Below are positions 54,475 to 64,000 of a stretch of DNA of 64,000 nucleotides, one piece after another. Within the stretch, counting starts at the first letter, position 1. Each line of letters opens with the position of its first letter. A program made the translations under genes and the position numbers. Source of the DNA: Odiellus spinosus (lineage: Eukaryota; Arthropoda; Arachnida; Opiliones; Phalangiidae); NCBI GenBank assembly GCA_963920705.1, contig OY987239.1, forward strand, positions 4,160,576-4,224,575, written 5' to 3'. The notes below the pieces were generated by a model. The model worked only from the letters and a program-made list of their open reading frames with translations. It had not been told where the DNA came from and ran no database searches.

Positions 54475-55131
54475 CTGAAAGCCATTAGCCCCCCCTTCCC
54501 TTTTAAGTCGGTGAACAAATAATAGAACGAATGCGATTTATTGCGTGTCTCTATTCTTAAACTAAAAATACAATTCGTATATTTGGATAGAATTTAAGGA
54601 GATGTTGGGTTTATCCGAAGTTAAACGTTTGTAGCTTTATCTACTAACGAATTGAAACGTAACACGATGGATAAGAAAATTGACATTCTTAGAATTATTG
54701 GAAAATAAAGGAAATATGATTCGTATTTACTTAAAATTCAAAATAAAATAAAATAAAATAAAACAATTTAAAACCAAGACGTTATTTATTATTTTTGTAG
54801 AAATTCGATTTTAAATCTTGGATATCCGAACGTGTAACTCGGATAAGTGCAAATTTCGTTTAAATAGAAATACAAGTATTACTCTTGATTTAATCTTTGT
54901 ATAAGTTATCTGGATTGATAAATGGTCTGTTATTTAAGCAAACGGATAATATCTGAATTTAATTGGGAGATCTATCCAAATAATAAAAGCTATAAAAATT
55001 CCGAGCTCTAGTCACTTTAGGGGTTTGACCCGAATCAAATAAATAAACATTATTAAAGGCACGAAGCAACTCTCTCTCTCTCGAATAACATCAATATTTC
55101 GCGCTCGAGTTTTAAAATAATGGAATTGGGT
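54475..55131. other. No recognised gene
   Basis: AT-rich sequence, with AAATAAAATAAAATAAAAT near 54740 and a CT microsatellite near 55070. Confidence 0.4.
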
Positions 55132-55240
55132 TCATTTAATGTTAAAATGTTGTCGCGCGTACCTGATCTTTTCTACCGATTGCTTTTCAACGTTAGAACA
55201 AACGCGAAATCTATTAGTTAACTTCGTTGGGACGAAACGC
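55132..55240 (-). pseudogene. Paralogous fragment of the 54.2-kb exon
   Basis: The minus strand codes RFVPTKLTNRFRVCSNVE, KQSVEKIRYARQHFNIK and then TGA, aligning with the exon at 54173-54474. Nucleotides differ considerably, so the match is mostly at protein level. It lacks the 3' two thirds. Confidence 0.4.
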
Positions 55241-55384
55241 CAAAATGAAAGGAACCAATCAAATCGCCTCTGGACTTTCTTGATCAGTTAGCCCAAGTTC
55301 GACCAATTCATCGGCTTCTGACGCCTATAATAATTATTTTAGAAATCTTGGAAATTTCGCATTTACAATTAACGCGTAACGAGG

Positions 55385-56385
55385 GGTTTTTCAAGACTAA
55401 AATTTTACTTCGGAGAAACCCAATAATTTTACTCTCAGCTATCCAGAGATAAGACACCATTTTTCCATCTTCTTAATCGACATTCATATCGAGAGAGATT
55501 GAAATGCCGCTAATCATTGAAAACTTCGTTATTGGATTATTTTTGTTTAACAGATATTTTTCAAGACATCCAACGCAAAGATGGAAAAAGAAAATTTTAC
55601 TTCGGCAAAACCTTATAATTTTACTATCCTGAAAACATTTTCCCATCTTCTTAATCGACATTACCACTACGAGAAGGGGCGGGTTATTTCTCTTCTTATT
55701 ACTCCTATTAAGGGCCAAATATAGCTTTTAATGCAACTAACAATGGACAATAATACACTTAGAAATAACTTCCATTATCCAAAACCTTTCACGAATAAAA
55801 AGAATAAGTGTCAATAAAACTTTATTACATTTAAAAGTACTTGTAAGAAAAAAATGTAAATCGCAATTGAACACGCTAATTCGAAACATCTCTTTTAATA
55901 TACTTATTTCCGAAATGTAATATTTGTCCGCAATAAGTCGTATGAAAAAATATATATATGGCCATTGTTAGTTGTATTAAACATTATATTTGTACATTGT
56001 AAGTTGTAGTAAAAAAAGCTATTGTTCTTCGTCAATATAGAAAACGCCTTGATCTACATACTCGGGGGGTTTAATTAGACGCGGTAAAGGCCGATAAGAG
56101 AAGAAATCCAAATCGACGGTGCACGTTTATAATAAATCAAAATATTGTCAATTGGCCAATTGAGTTACGAGGCAAGGCGTCTTTGAAAAAAAATCATCCA
56201 ACTCGAAGATGGAAAACGGAAAGATTACTTCGACCAATCCTTATAATTTCACTTTCAGCCTTACACAGGTAAGAATGGGGCACAAGACACGAAACGCTAA
56301 ATAATCCCATCTCCTTCATCGACGTTAGAGCGATTGTTTCTTATTGATTTTGAAATACGGCTAGTCATATTAAAAACTCCGATAA
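55385..56385 (-). repeat. Three diverged copies of a coding-like unit
   Basis: On the minus strand about 56180-56345, 55570-55680 and 55385-55500 each carry variants of S(M/I)K(E/K)MG, then (A/D)SE/KIIR or AESKIIGF, then RS(N/K), followed in two by HL(R/C)VG. The copies are spaced irregularly. The first and second are open; the third has a stop after MNVD. Family unknown. Short frames such as 55473-55718 span two units. Confidence 0.4.
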
Positions 56386-56564
56386 ATCTAAACTAGCTTA
56401 AGCGCGAGCTCTAACATTCAGAAAGTAATTCGCTAAATAAAGGGAGATTGAAGTCATTTTATTATCGATTATATTTCTGAAGAGATGGTTCGTGTAGACA
56501 AAGATAGTTAGACATCAGTGTTTTTTGTTAAGGGGGTACACCGTGTTGATAGCGCACAGCCCTA

Positions 56565-57060
56565 CCCGGTATGTAGCCATAAGCGCAGTTGCCAAAAGAG
56601 CAGTTTCCCAAAAGCGCGGTTTCCAAAAGAGCAGTTCTCAATTGCGCATTTCCAAAAGGGTGTTTTCATATAAACTCATTTTCTTATAATAGCGGGTTCA
56701 GTTTTTGGTCGTCTAATGCTGAAAATTTACTAAAATATTTTAGGTAAGGTTAATAGCAAAGGTAAGGTTAGGTTAGATTACGGTAGTGTAGGTTAAGCTA
56801 TTTAATCTGCCATTCGAGATTAAGATTTTCGACATTATGTACCAAACTCTTTTAAAAAGATTTAAAATTATCTTAAAAATTAACAATGAAAGATTTTGTC
56901 TTATGTTCAAGGTATTAGGGTCAAGTATACGAATATTTCGTGGACGTCTCTGGTTGAGAAATGATTTGGAGAACTGCGCTTTTGGGAAACTGCGCTTTTA
57001 GGAACTGCGCTTTTGGGAAATGCGCTTCGGTAAACTGCGCTACTGGCTATAAACTGCATA
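56565..57060. mobile_element. Foldback element with degenerate array ends, set iii
   Basis: 56570-56655 carries units like AAAAGCGCAGTTTCCC, and 56965-57055 the reverse complement (GGGAAACTGCGCTTTT). Outermost GGTATG(T/C)AG...AGCC is also shared in inverse. The inner 300 bp is AT-rich and includes AGGTAAGGTTAGGTTAG. Same design as the arrays at 22.8/28.3 and 49.6/53.5 kb but with a different motif; no coding region. Confidence 0.75.
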
Positions 57061-58254
57061 CCCGCCCAAAATGCGCGGCCGCCATCATTTGTCCACTAGA
57101 GTGCCGCGCCCGAAACCACGGCGCAAGGTTATGTAGAAACAAGCGCGACCGTACTCGCGCGTGAGGATTAAGGTAGCGGAAGACGGGAAGTAAGTGGGCA
57201 AACCCAAACGGCACATCACTACCATACGGCCCCCTCAATCTATCTCAGACCCCAAGGACCAACTCAACGGCGTAGGATGAAGCCGAGGCTGGTACCGGGG
57301 ACAGTAACTTCCAATAACATGACGCCTTAGCCCTACTTAGAAACCGGTACCCGGGTTCGTCGGCCCGAAGCCGCGTAGGGCGCAGTCCGTTCGCGATGAT
57401 GACTCACTAGGGAACCGCGCACGCCGAGATGTAATGTTACCATTGAGCGGAAGACAGACGGATCTGCCAACTCGGGTTCCCTCACCGTGACTTGTTGTCG
57501 CAATAGGAGAAAGTTGCTTGGCGCCGAGTCAAGTTGTTTTCGCCGGATGATTTCGTTCTTAAAATCTAGTTATCGAGTTGGGGTTTAAAAATAATCTAGT
57601 ACTAGGGAAGGACAAAATCCATTTGAGATAAACGTGAGAAAAGCCGACACGGTGGGGCTAGTAGTGATGGACAAAATTATGCAGGGATGGACAGACGAAA
57701 ACTGTGTCTTTCCAACGAAAACGACAAAGGACAACGTATCATGTTAAGGAACAAGAGCCTATTTTTTCGCGTAGGCCCCACACTTTGACAGTGGAGGCGC
57801 GAAATAACAAGACCGCTAAACTGAAAAACTAAAACCAAAACAAAAACAATCTTTCCGTATTCAAAAAGACACTGCAATTGTCGCTGATCTGAAATTGGGA
57901 ATATTTGTATTTTTCTTCAACGAATAGACCCAAACTTTTGTCATATTCAAACCGACGTGACATTCTTTTTGTCGCGATATATCTCGAATTTCACTTTTTT
58001 GGATTCGCGCAATCGCAAGTGCTACAACACGAGTCACGGGGATTTTTCAGCCAAAGGTGGGGGTTTATCGATCTGTAGGGTGGACATCTTTTAAACACTA
58101 TTTTCTAGGATTAAGACACTTCCCGAAGGTTTCAGTACGCGTTTCATTTTTAATAGCACTGAATAGTGAGAAATTTCTAATCGCTATCTTTTGATGGTAA
58201 ACGTGTACAGAAGGAGGATGTACTTCAATTCGATGAAGAAACTTTTATTTTCAG
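57061..58254. other. No recognised gene; GC-richer upstream region of IR copy B
   Basis: 57060-57560 is GC-richer than its surroundings. A minus-strand frame at 57677-57877 has a hydrophobic start but no support. 5' exons of copy B should lie here or further upstream, but I cannot identify them. Confidence 0.4.
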
Positions 58255-58467
58255 AAATACGATAACGTGGCTGATCAGTTTGCGAATGGACCGTACATGA
58301 TTTATTATTACGGCTACTATTTGTTGCCTTGGCTCATTTTACATTCTTTAAATAATGTCAATCTCGTTCTAATGAACGACAAGGATTTGCGAAAAGGCCT
58401 CTTGAATATAAACGTCACCAGATGGGAGAATGAACACGAAAAAAACGCCCACGGAGTTCGAAATGGC
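58255..58467 (+). CDS. IR copy B exon 1 found (extracellular part)
   Basis: After TTTTATTTTCAG the exon codes KYDNVADQFANGPYMIYYYG, a tyrosine-rich part, VNLVLMNDKDLRKGLLNINV and ENEHEKNAHG, 71 codons, ending at GTAAGT. Phase 0 at both ends. No motif ties it to a named domain; the position suggests the amino-terminal or S1 portion. Confidence 0.6.
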
Positions 58468-59082
58468 GTAAGTAAACGATAATGATCTTCACGAAATGTT
58501 AGAACTAAATGGGGTTACTATGACTGTGTGGCGTAACGCGTGACCTCTGACGAATTACGGGTGCATCGTTTGGAACAAAAGGCCGACAAATCTTAATCTT
58601 CCGCGAGTTATAAACGAAATTTGCTTGTTAAAATCCTATTCACTGTCCAGAATTGTGATGACGAGAGATTCCATTTTTAGCTATGGGGTGGCGTATAGGC
58701 ATTACATTCGATGTAGTTGCCGCGCCGTTGGAAAAGAAGAAAAATTTATGATTACTTGAAAAGCTCAAAAGCGCTTAACGTTGACAAAAGGGCGCGAGAT
58801 GAGTTCTATATGTAGAACAGCCAAACAACCTTTGGCTTTGTGTGTTTCGGTCAAATACCTTTCCCTGGTGGGATTATATCTTTTGGGATGATTTACTTTG
58901 TTCTAAATTGGGGAAATGTCCCGGGGGATTATGGCTTACAGGGGATATTGTCCGTATACCTTTGGCCTTCTGACCTCTCCGAAGAAATGGTTATCAATTT
59001 ATTTTTAAAGCTGGTGAATCTCTCCAACCTCCAGGTCTCATTCTAATCGATTCCACATGTAAATATCGTTTGTCGCGTGCAG

Positions 59083-59389
59083 ATAATTGATTCAACTGTA
59101 CATTTTTATTATTTGAACAAACGGTCACCGAGGTTTTATTACGTATCTCCGTCTTTGTTTTATGATTCCTACGTAATATATTCGTCCGTAAAATCGGAAA
59201 GGGATGACACGGAAGTGCTGTCGATCCAGGGACTCGGAGACCTGGTTTGGGTTCTAGTGGCTCTGTCGCTGTTCGCGGTGTCCGCCGTCTCTTTTTACAT
59301 CGGCAATAGAAAGAAGATGCGCCGTGAAAGTCATTTCACTTCGTTCGCCAAATCACTTTGGATCCACGCGGCTGATATTCTAAACAACT
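59083..59389 (+). CDS. IR copy B exon 2 (end of S1, TM1, pore start)
   Basis: Acceptor GTGCAG. Codes FYYVSPSLFYDSYVIYSS (end of S1 strand typical of IRs), then DLVWVLVALSLFAVSAVSFY (TM1), a basic cytosolic loop NRKKMRRE, and SLWIHAADILNN leading to the pore. Ends T|GTAAGT in phase 1, which the next exon completes to serine. Confidence 0.7.
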
Positions 59390-59473
59390 GTAAGTATCTC
59401 ATTCGAAAGCCAATAATTACGACGAACTAAATGTCACAGGAGAGTCGCAACCACTCTAGTCGAAACAAAGTCC

Positions 59474-59964
59474 CCCCGCGTGTCACCACCTTTCCGCGGT
59501 GGGGGGATTGAGCTGAGCTCCTAGGCCTAAAGGACTCATGACGAAGAGTGACACACTCCCTTTCTACGGAGTTGAGGTGTGATCGGTCTAGCCGGACGAA
59601 GTAGCCCAAGTGGAGAGGTAACAATCCCCGGGTGCGTGAAGATACCGCTCCAATTATGTGATCACATCTCGGGCTCAGGCTTTGATTGGGTAGAGTTCTA
59701 GGGTGGATGGTGCATTAGTGTCGAAGGAGCTCTCCGCTGTCGACTCCCTAGGTCTTATGTTACCAAAGTCTCACCGAGTCGAGGACGACAGTCAAGCTCA
59801 TTATGAGTTTGGTTGGTTCGCTCTGTACATTGCTGACCTCTTTCCTGGGATGGGGTTTTGCTGGTATCGACCTTCTCGGTCCTGGACGCGGTGATGATAT
59901 GACGGCGGATACAGCGCTGGTGTGTGCAAACGGTACAGCGCTATATAAATCTCCAACTGAGTCC
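59474..59964 (+). mobile_element. 491-bp retroposon-like insertion, copy 2
   Basis: Same element as 45981-46467, about 90 percent alike by eye, in intron 2 of copy B. Flanks are AAACAAAGTCC on both sides. Same left end CCCCGCGTGTCACC and right end CTGAGTCC. Confidence 0.8.
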
Positions 59965-60390
59965 AAACAAAGTCCCTGCTCACCCCCGCCTGGTCACGCG
60001 CAGGGTTTTGATAGTGTTGGCAGCCTCATCGTGGTGACGGAACCGAGATGAGAGTCTTGCACTGGGTTCCGCGAACTGGTAACACGGCCGCTTCGTCCGG
60101 CTCCCGGAGGTGCTGGTCAGGCCGGTTCCCCGGGTCGCATGCGACTCTGGGTCTTGGGGTCTTCCAGGGGTTTCTTCTGCGCTCCGCGTTCCCCGTTGTG
60201 GGCCGCGGTTACATTGCTGGGGCTGTATGGTACCGCTGCAAAGTCGGCTCTACGCATTCCGCCGCCTTAGGCCCACTGCACGTGTGTCCGGGAGCTTTGG
60301 CTCTCCTATGGCCTCGTTTCCCTTTCCGGACGATAATGGATGAGTAATTGTATCCCGTAGCCAAGTAATTCTGTGTAATTCTTTTGGCAG
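59965..60390. other. GC-rich insertion-like stretch in intron 2 of copy B
   Basis: From the second AAACAAAGTCC to the exon 3 acceptor, GC content is clearly above the surroundings, with no similarity to copy A. Overlapping short frames are artefacts of the composition. Possibly a fragment of another element. Confidence 0.4.
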
Positions 60391-60608
60391 CCGTGACGTG
60401 TGCGAAGAAAGTGGCGGTACCATTAAGATATACGCGAGCCTGGTGGCTCTTGGGAGTAACAATCCTAATTCAATTTTGGTGCGCTGGTTTGAAGAGCGAT
60501 CTTCTCATTGATGACATTTTAACCATCGATTCTTTGGAGGATTTGACGTCCAACCCAAAGATTATTTGCTATTTTTTGCAAAGTACACGATTAATTAAAT
60601 TGTTGGAG
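60391..60608 (+). CDS. IR copy B exon 3 (pore, TM2, start of S2)
   Basis: Acceptor TTTTGGCAG. VTCAKKVAVPLRYTRAWWLL and GVTILIQFWCAGLKSDLL form the pore end and TM2; IDSLEDLTSNPKIICYFLQS opens S2, matching the conserved SLEDL of IR S2 lobes. Ends GAG|GTAACG in phase 0. Confidence 0.75.
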
Positions 60609-60878
60609 GTAACGTCTTGCTCGGTATCCTTTCAACCTTCAGCCAGAGTGAGGTATATAGACCGAATCACGATAGATAATAGTTTCCATGGAATTACGAC
60701 ATAGGTTCTACACAGGAGCTAAAGCAGGATCAAGGATTCAATCAATTTGGTAAAATCCGTAGAACTAAAACCTGAAGTGCTCTTTTACTCCACTTGGTCT
60801 ATACCCATTCTGTCTTTAGCCACGAGACAATCACACTCTATATAGTTACTCTCCCCAGCTTACTCATAACTATTGCAG

Positions 60879-61151
60879 GACGAAGATTCAAAATACACCA
60901 AATTGAGGCAACAGCTTCGAAGAAATCCATGGGATCTTGAGAAGTTGGACGAGAAAGTGGCTGAAAAATTTACTAGCGGGAAAGCTGTAGTAATCGACGA
61001 AGGTACCGCGGTTCTGGAACCTGCCCTACGAGAAGATCAAGCGAAACATGAGGAAACTGTACGTGGGAAAAACCAATTACGAACAGTTCTACTCGCACAT
61101 GTTCTTCAACAAACGATTGCCTCGCGATATCAAGGAGAGAATCGACTATGT
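60879..61151 (+). pseudogene. IR copy B exon 4 (S2 body), 2-base deletion
   Basis: Acceptor TATTGCAG. Starts DEDSKYTKLRQQLRRN, continues VAEKFTSGKAVVIDEGTAVL, then a 2-base deletion at about 61028 (CCCTACGAG against CCCTATTCGAG in copy A) shifts the frame. The remaining nucleotides still resemble copy A to the donor GT|GTAAG. Confidence 0.75.
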
Positions 61152-62393
61152 GTAAGAAACCTCAGTTAAGAGTTACGCCTAAAAGTTTTTAAGCCGTCAC
61201 TTAAAGGAAGACCATTAACTGGAAGTTTTACTAGCGTTTTTATTTTTTCCTGGTTTTTAAACATAAACCCTAATTTTTTATTTCAACTAGAAAATAATAT
61301 TTGAAACTTTTTAAGCTTACCACTGGGCTATATTTAAAGGAGTGACTTTCCGACCATCAAACGCTAGATTCTATTCCGCCATGTTTAAGAATAGATATTA
61401 ATGATTGAGATAGTAGGTTTCTCGAACCGGGCTTTTCCGTCAATTTAGTAAAAAGCTTCTATTGTTATTTACTTTTTCTTACAAATACTATTACACGTAT
61501 TCTTCTTCGTCAATATTATAGATTAAACTTAATCGTAGAAGAAATTTATACAACCATGAGTTTCAATTCGCAAGTCAACTTGAATATAGCATCCTGCTTT
61601 AGTTTTTGCATAAATAAATCATCCTTCAAGTTTATAAGACGACATACTGTGGATAGCGATGAAGTGAGTCTGATTTTCTCAGTCCATGGTTTCATCAGAA
61701 GTATTCCGACATTTGTACAGAAAGGCAGCCAGGACCAGTATATTCTTTCTAGAGTAAATCAGACTCGAAATCGCGACTGCCGGGAGAGACACGCGCCTTC
61801 GTTTCGCGAGAGAGAGAGAGGGGAGAGTCATTTTTCGTCGATTCATTTTTACCCCCGTAAACGTCTAGAAACTTCGGCGCAATATTTGCACCGAATACTT
61901 AGTTCCAATCTCGTCCGCTAGAGAGGGTAATTTCGAATTCCGTATCTCGACCGTTTAGAGTTTATGAATTTTTTTTTCTTTCCTCAGGCGAAAGCTATGA
62001 CGACAAAACTTTCAGAACCACGTACCACTCATAATATGCCTTGTTGTAAACTTGAAGCGTGATTTATTTGTAATCATAGGAATAATGGCAGAAATTCAAG
62101 TTAAAAAAAGAGGCCTAGCAAAGAGTCGCGGCCACGATAAAATTTACTATACGAAATATGGAGTAATTACTGAATGTCTTTTAACGTGAGCGCTGATTGG
62201 TGGAAAAGTCACAGTAGCGAAATAATAACACACGTTTAAGATATAAAACTACTTCAAAAATGATGAAAAAATTCAGTGGTTCATATTTTAAAGGGATCTG
62301 AAAAAACAAAACGCTTCATTTCCGCTGATAGTATTCCTTTAAGAGAAAATAAGAAAATATTTTTACTAGAACAACGAGAGTAACTGAAACGAG
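61152..62393. other. Intron 4 of copy B
   Basis: It aligns with the intron of copy A and with the partial copy at 42.85 kb and shows the empty sites for the insertions in A. The open frame at 61556-61921 (starting MSFNSQVNLNIAS) is broken in the other copies and is not taken as a gene. Confidence 0.65.
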
Positions 62394-62625
62394 ACAGTTG
62401 GAGCCACATGATCGAGAAGGAAAGTTCTTTAAACGAGGAAACGTATACGAATCGGATAATTCGATATCTTTCAAGCCAATAAACATGGTGTATCTGACCC
62501 TCGTTTTTCGTCTTTGGATTATCGGCCTATCATTGGCAACACTAACCTTCTTATATGAATATTTCGGAAGTGAACGTTGGAGAAAAAGGTCCGTATTGAT
62601 TTCAACTACATATCACCACATTTAG
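62394..62625 (+). CDS. IR copy B exon 5 (TM3 and C terminus)
   Basis: Acceptor CGAG|ACAGTTGG; first base completes the split valine codon. Codes QLEPHDREGKFFKRGN, SISFKPINMVYLTLVFRLWI and IGLSLATLTFLYEYFGSE (TM3) and a short basic cytosolic tail ending in TTYHHI and TAG. Confidence 0.7.
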
Positions 62626-63342
62626 AATAAATGTACTTTTTAAGATGTGGGAAGCGAAACTAGTTGTTTCTATCATTCCTTTATTTTTTAGAAGTATATG
62701 TTAAATGGCGTTTTTCTTTGGACTCTCCGACTGCTCTGGGAGCACTCCGAAAGTCATAGATGCAATTTTGGAGTCCTCCGGGAACGATCGGAGCAGTCCG
62801 AAGAAAAAGGCCATTAAACCTAACTCGGACTAATTACTATGGCTACAAATATTTTCCAAAATTCGCGTTGTGAACCCCGAAAAAGAGTGAAGTACCATTT
62901 CCCCCTTTTAACGAAAAATGCAAAAAGAAAGCTTAACACGGAGAGGAATGTGGATGTAAAAGACGCAACTTGGCGTCATGACTTCCCTTGGTCTGGGCGA
63001 AAATTCACAGTATCCCTAAACTAAATCGTTCAAGATGTTCTTGACGCGGTCAATTTTTCTAATGAAATATTTCTTCTTTTCTCGATTCAATGATAGATTC
63101 TTTTGGACCATCCACAAGGTTTGTAGAAAGATAGCAGCAAAAGTGGAACCGTATTCAATGTAAGATCCTCTTTCAAACGCTCATAATTACGCTGAGGTAT
63201 TTCACCTCAAAATCTAAAATTAAATCTAATATCTATTCCACATATTATATTATGTTAAGAAATTTAAAGTTCAAGTAAATATTGTTTAAGTGTCCGTAAT
63301 TTGTCATTTTTAAATATAATAATTGTTTGTCGATGAAATGGT
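62626..63342. other. 3' flank of IR copy B
   Basis: Homologous to parts of 48347-49536. It includes an inverted-repeat block around GACTCTCCGACTGCTC and GAGCAGTCCGAAGA (62724-62804). No gene recognised. Confidence 0.6.
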
Positions 63343-64000
63343 AATCAATGTAACGGCACTGAGTTTGGAAAGGGTTTTTCACCGAGTTCTTCGGTTTACC
63401 CTTTCCATAAAAACTCAAGAGGGTTAAGGGTATTTAGTAAGCGTAGGGTGGCTAGTGGTTAGCAGTGGCATCAGGGCTACCTACTTCAACCCTACGCTGT
63501 TTAAAAATCTGTTCTAGGATATTCCTTCTCGAGAACCAGCTTAAATTAATGTTATTATATATTGATAATTGATGTTTGGAATCGCCGAAAAACATAATTA
63601 ATGGCGGCTGATTTACCAATTACTTGTAAAGTTAAATGTTAATTGTTAAATGTTAATTGATAAATGTTAAATGTTAATTGTTAATTGTTAAATGTTAATT
63701 GATAAATGTTAAAAGTTAATTGTTAAATGTTAATTGTTAAATGTTAATTGTTAAATGTTAAATGTTAATTGTTAAATGTTAATTGTTAAATGTTAAATGT
63801 TAATTGTTAAATGTTAATTGTTAAATGTTAATTGTTAATTGTTAAATGTTAAATGTTAATTGTTAAATGATAATTGTTAATTGTTAAATGTTAATTGTTA
63901 GTTGTTAAATGTTAAATGTTAATTGTTAAATGTTAATTGTTAAATGTTAAATGTTAATTGTTAATTGTTAAATGTTATTTGTTAAATGTTAATTGTTAAA
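63343..64000 (+). repeat. Copy B 3' block: tRNA-like segment and microsatellite
   Basis: Matches 53625-54110. The tRNA-like 57-mer is at 63441-63497. From about 63630 to the window end, irregular TGTTAAATGTTAATTGT units form a long microsatellite that continues beyond the window. Confidence 0.85.
63441..63497 (+). ncRNA. tRNA-like fold lacking a T arm, copy B
   Basis: Same fold as 53719-53775, differing by one A-to-G in the D-like loop. Perfect 7-bp acceptor stem GCGTAGG/CCTACGC. Being at the same place in the duplicated locus it is not proof of independent mobility. Confidence 0.35.

Larger units (their letters stand above)
58255..62625 (+). pseudogene. Ionotropic-receptor-like gene, copy B (gene extent)
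   Basis: Five exons with good splice sites and matching phases (0, 1, 0, 2): 58255-58467, 59083-59389, 60391-60608, 60879-61151, 62394-62625. They give, in order, an N-terminal part, end of S1 plus TM1, pore and TM2 with S2 start, S2 body, and TM3 with the stop, the plan of an IR/iGluR channel (Lig_chan). IRs act as ligand-gated cation channels in sensory dendrites. A 2-base deletion in exon 4 relative to copy A breaks the frame, and 5' exons including any signal peptide are not found. Either a recent pseudogene or an assembly error. Confidence 0.75.

Noticed and set aside
57677..57877. Minus-strand frame with hydrophobic start as a signal-peptide exon
   Set aside because: No splice signal, no linked exon, and opposite strand to the nearby receptor gene.
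59703..60347. Overlapping frames in the GC-rich part of copy B
   Set aside because: Frames on both strands, not conserved in the other retroposon copy; a composition effect.
61556..61921. 121-codon frame starting MSFNSQVNLNIAS
   Set aside because: The paralogous segments at 42.9 and 45.9 kb are frameshifted or interrupted, and it lies in an intron of the IR copy.

Overview
The window is animal nuclear DNA, most probably from an arthropod. The evidence is an intron-containing family of ionotropic-receptor-like (IR) chemosensory genes (a protostome family), BEL/Pao and Ty3/gypsy retrotransposons, a CR1-like LINE with a PHD-type ORF1, a FLYWCH/MULE transposase, and stretches of CCTAA/TTAGG-type repeat (the arthropod telomere motif, here interstitial). 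A hexapod or crustacean is most likely; I cannot name the species. There is no operon-like or prokaryotic signal. Gene density is low and most of the 64 kb is mobile or repeated DNA.

Layout. 1-6.5 kb: two nearly identical inverted arms (about 1.6 and 2.2 kb) around a 2.7 kb spacer; the arms carry tRNA-Glu-bodied tRNA-like genes whose anticodon loops read UCC or UAC, and the spacer holds decayed minus-strand IR-like exons and a 20-bp tandem array. 6.5-15.6 kb: dispersed repeats with conserved hairpins, another IR-like 3' exon (9.6 kb), a small direct-repeat element (13.0-13.8 kb), isolated exon-like pieces (14.1-14.4 kb) and a foldback element (14.8-15.6 kb). 15.7-19.3 kb: a 3'-truncated, mutated Ty3/gypsy element; then a THAP fragment and three possible exons with FN3-like sequence (19.7-20.3 kb). 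20.6-22.7 kb: small inverted-repeat elements. 22.8-28.5 kb: an apparently intact two-ORF LINE (23.2-28.0 kb) followed by telomere-like repeats, the whole bracketed by inverted arrays of short degenerate repeats. 29.7-32.1 kb: second copy of the repeat at 9.9 kb. 33.0-34.3 kb: a DDE transposase with a SWIM zinc finger. 36.6-42.85 kb: a full-length but coding-defective BEL/Pao element with matching LTRs and target duplication.

42.85-64 kb is a tandemly duplicated IR locus. Copy B (58.3-62.6 kb) keeps five exons with matching intron phases, coding for the late S1 lobe, TM1, pore, TM2, S2 and TM3, but has a 2-base deletion in exon 4. Copy A (44.1-47.7 kb) keeps the intact exon 4 but has lost everything 5' of TM2 and its last codons. 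A third partial copy lies at 42.85-43.5 kb. Comparing A with B exposes clean empty sites for five insertions: a 419-bp hAT-like MITE, a 487-bp retroposon with an 11-bp target duplication, a 465-bp TA-flanked MITE, a 633-bp element with 8-bp duplication, and a 4.1-kb FLYWCH/MULE element. A sixth insertion, another copy of the retroposon, sits in B.

The main candidates for something new are (1) a class of elements whose ends are inverted arrays of short, degenerate, family-specific repeats (three sets, one flanking a MULE transposase and shown by an empty site to be mobile), (2) the palindromic cluster of Glu-type tRNA bodies with changed anticodons, (3) a hairpin family conserved with a compensatory change between unrelated repeats, and (4) unrecognised minus-strand coding exons at 54.2-56.4 kb.
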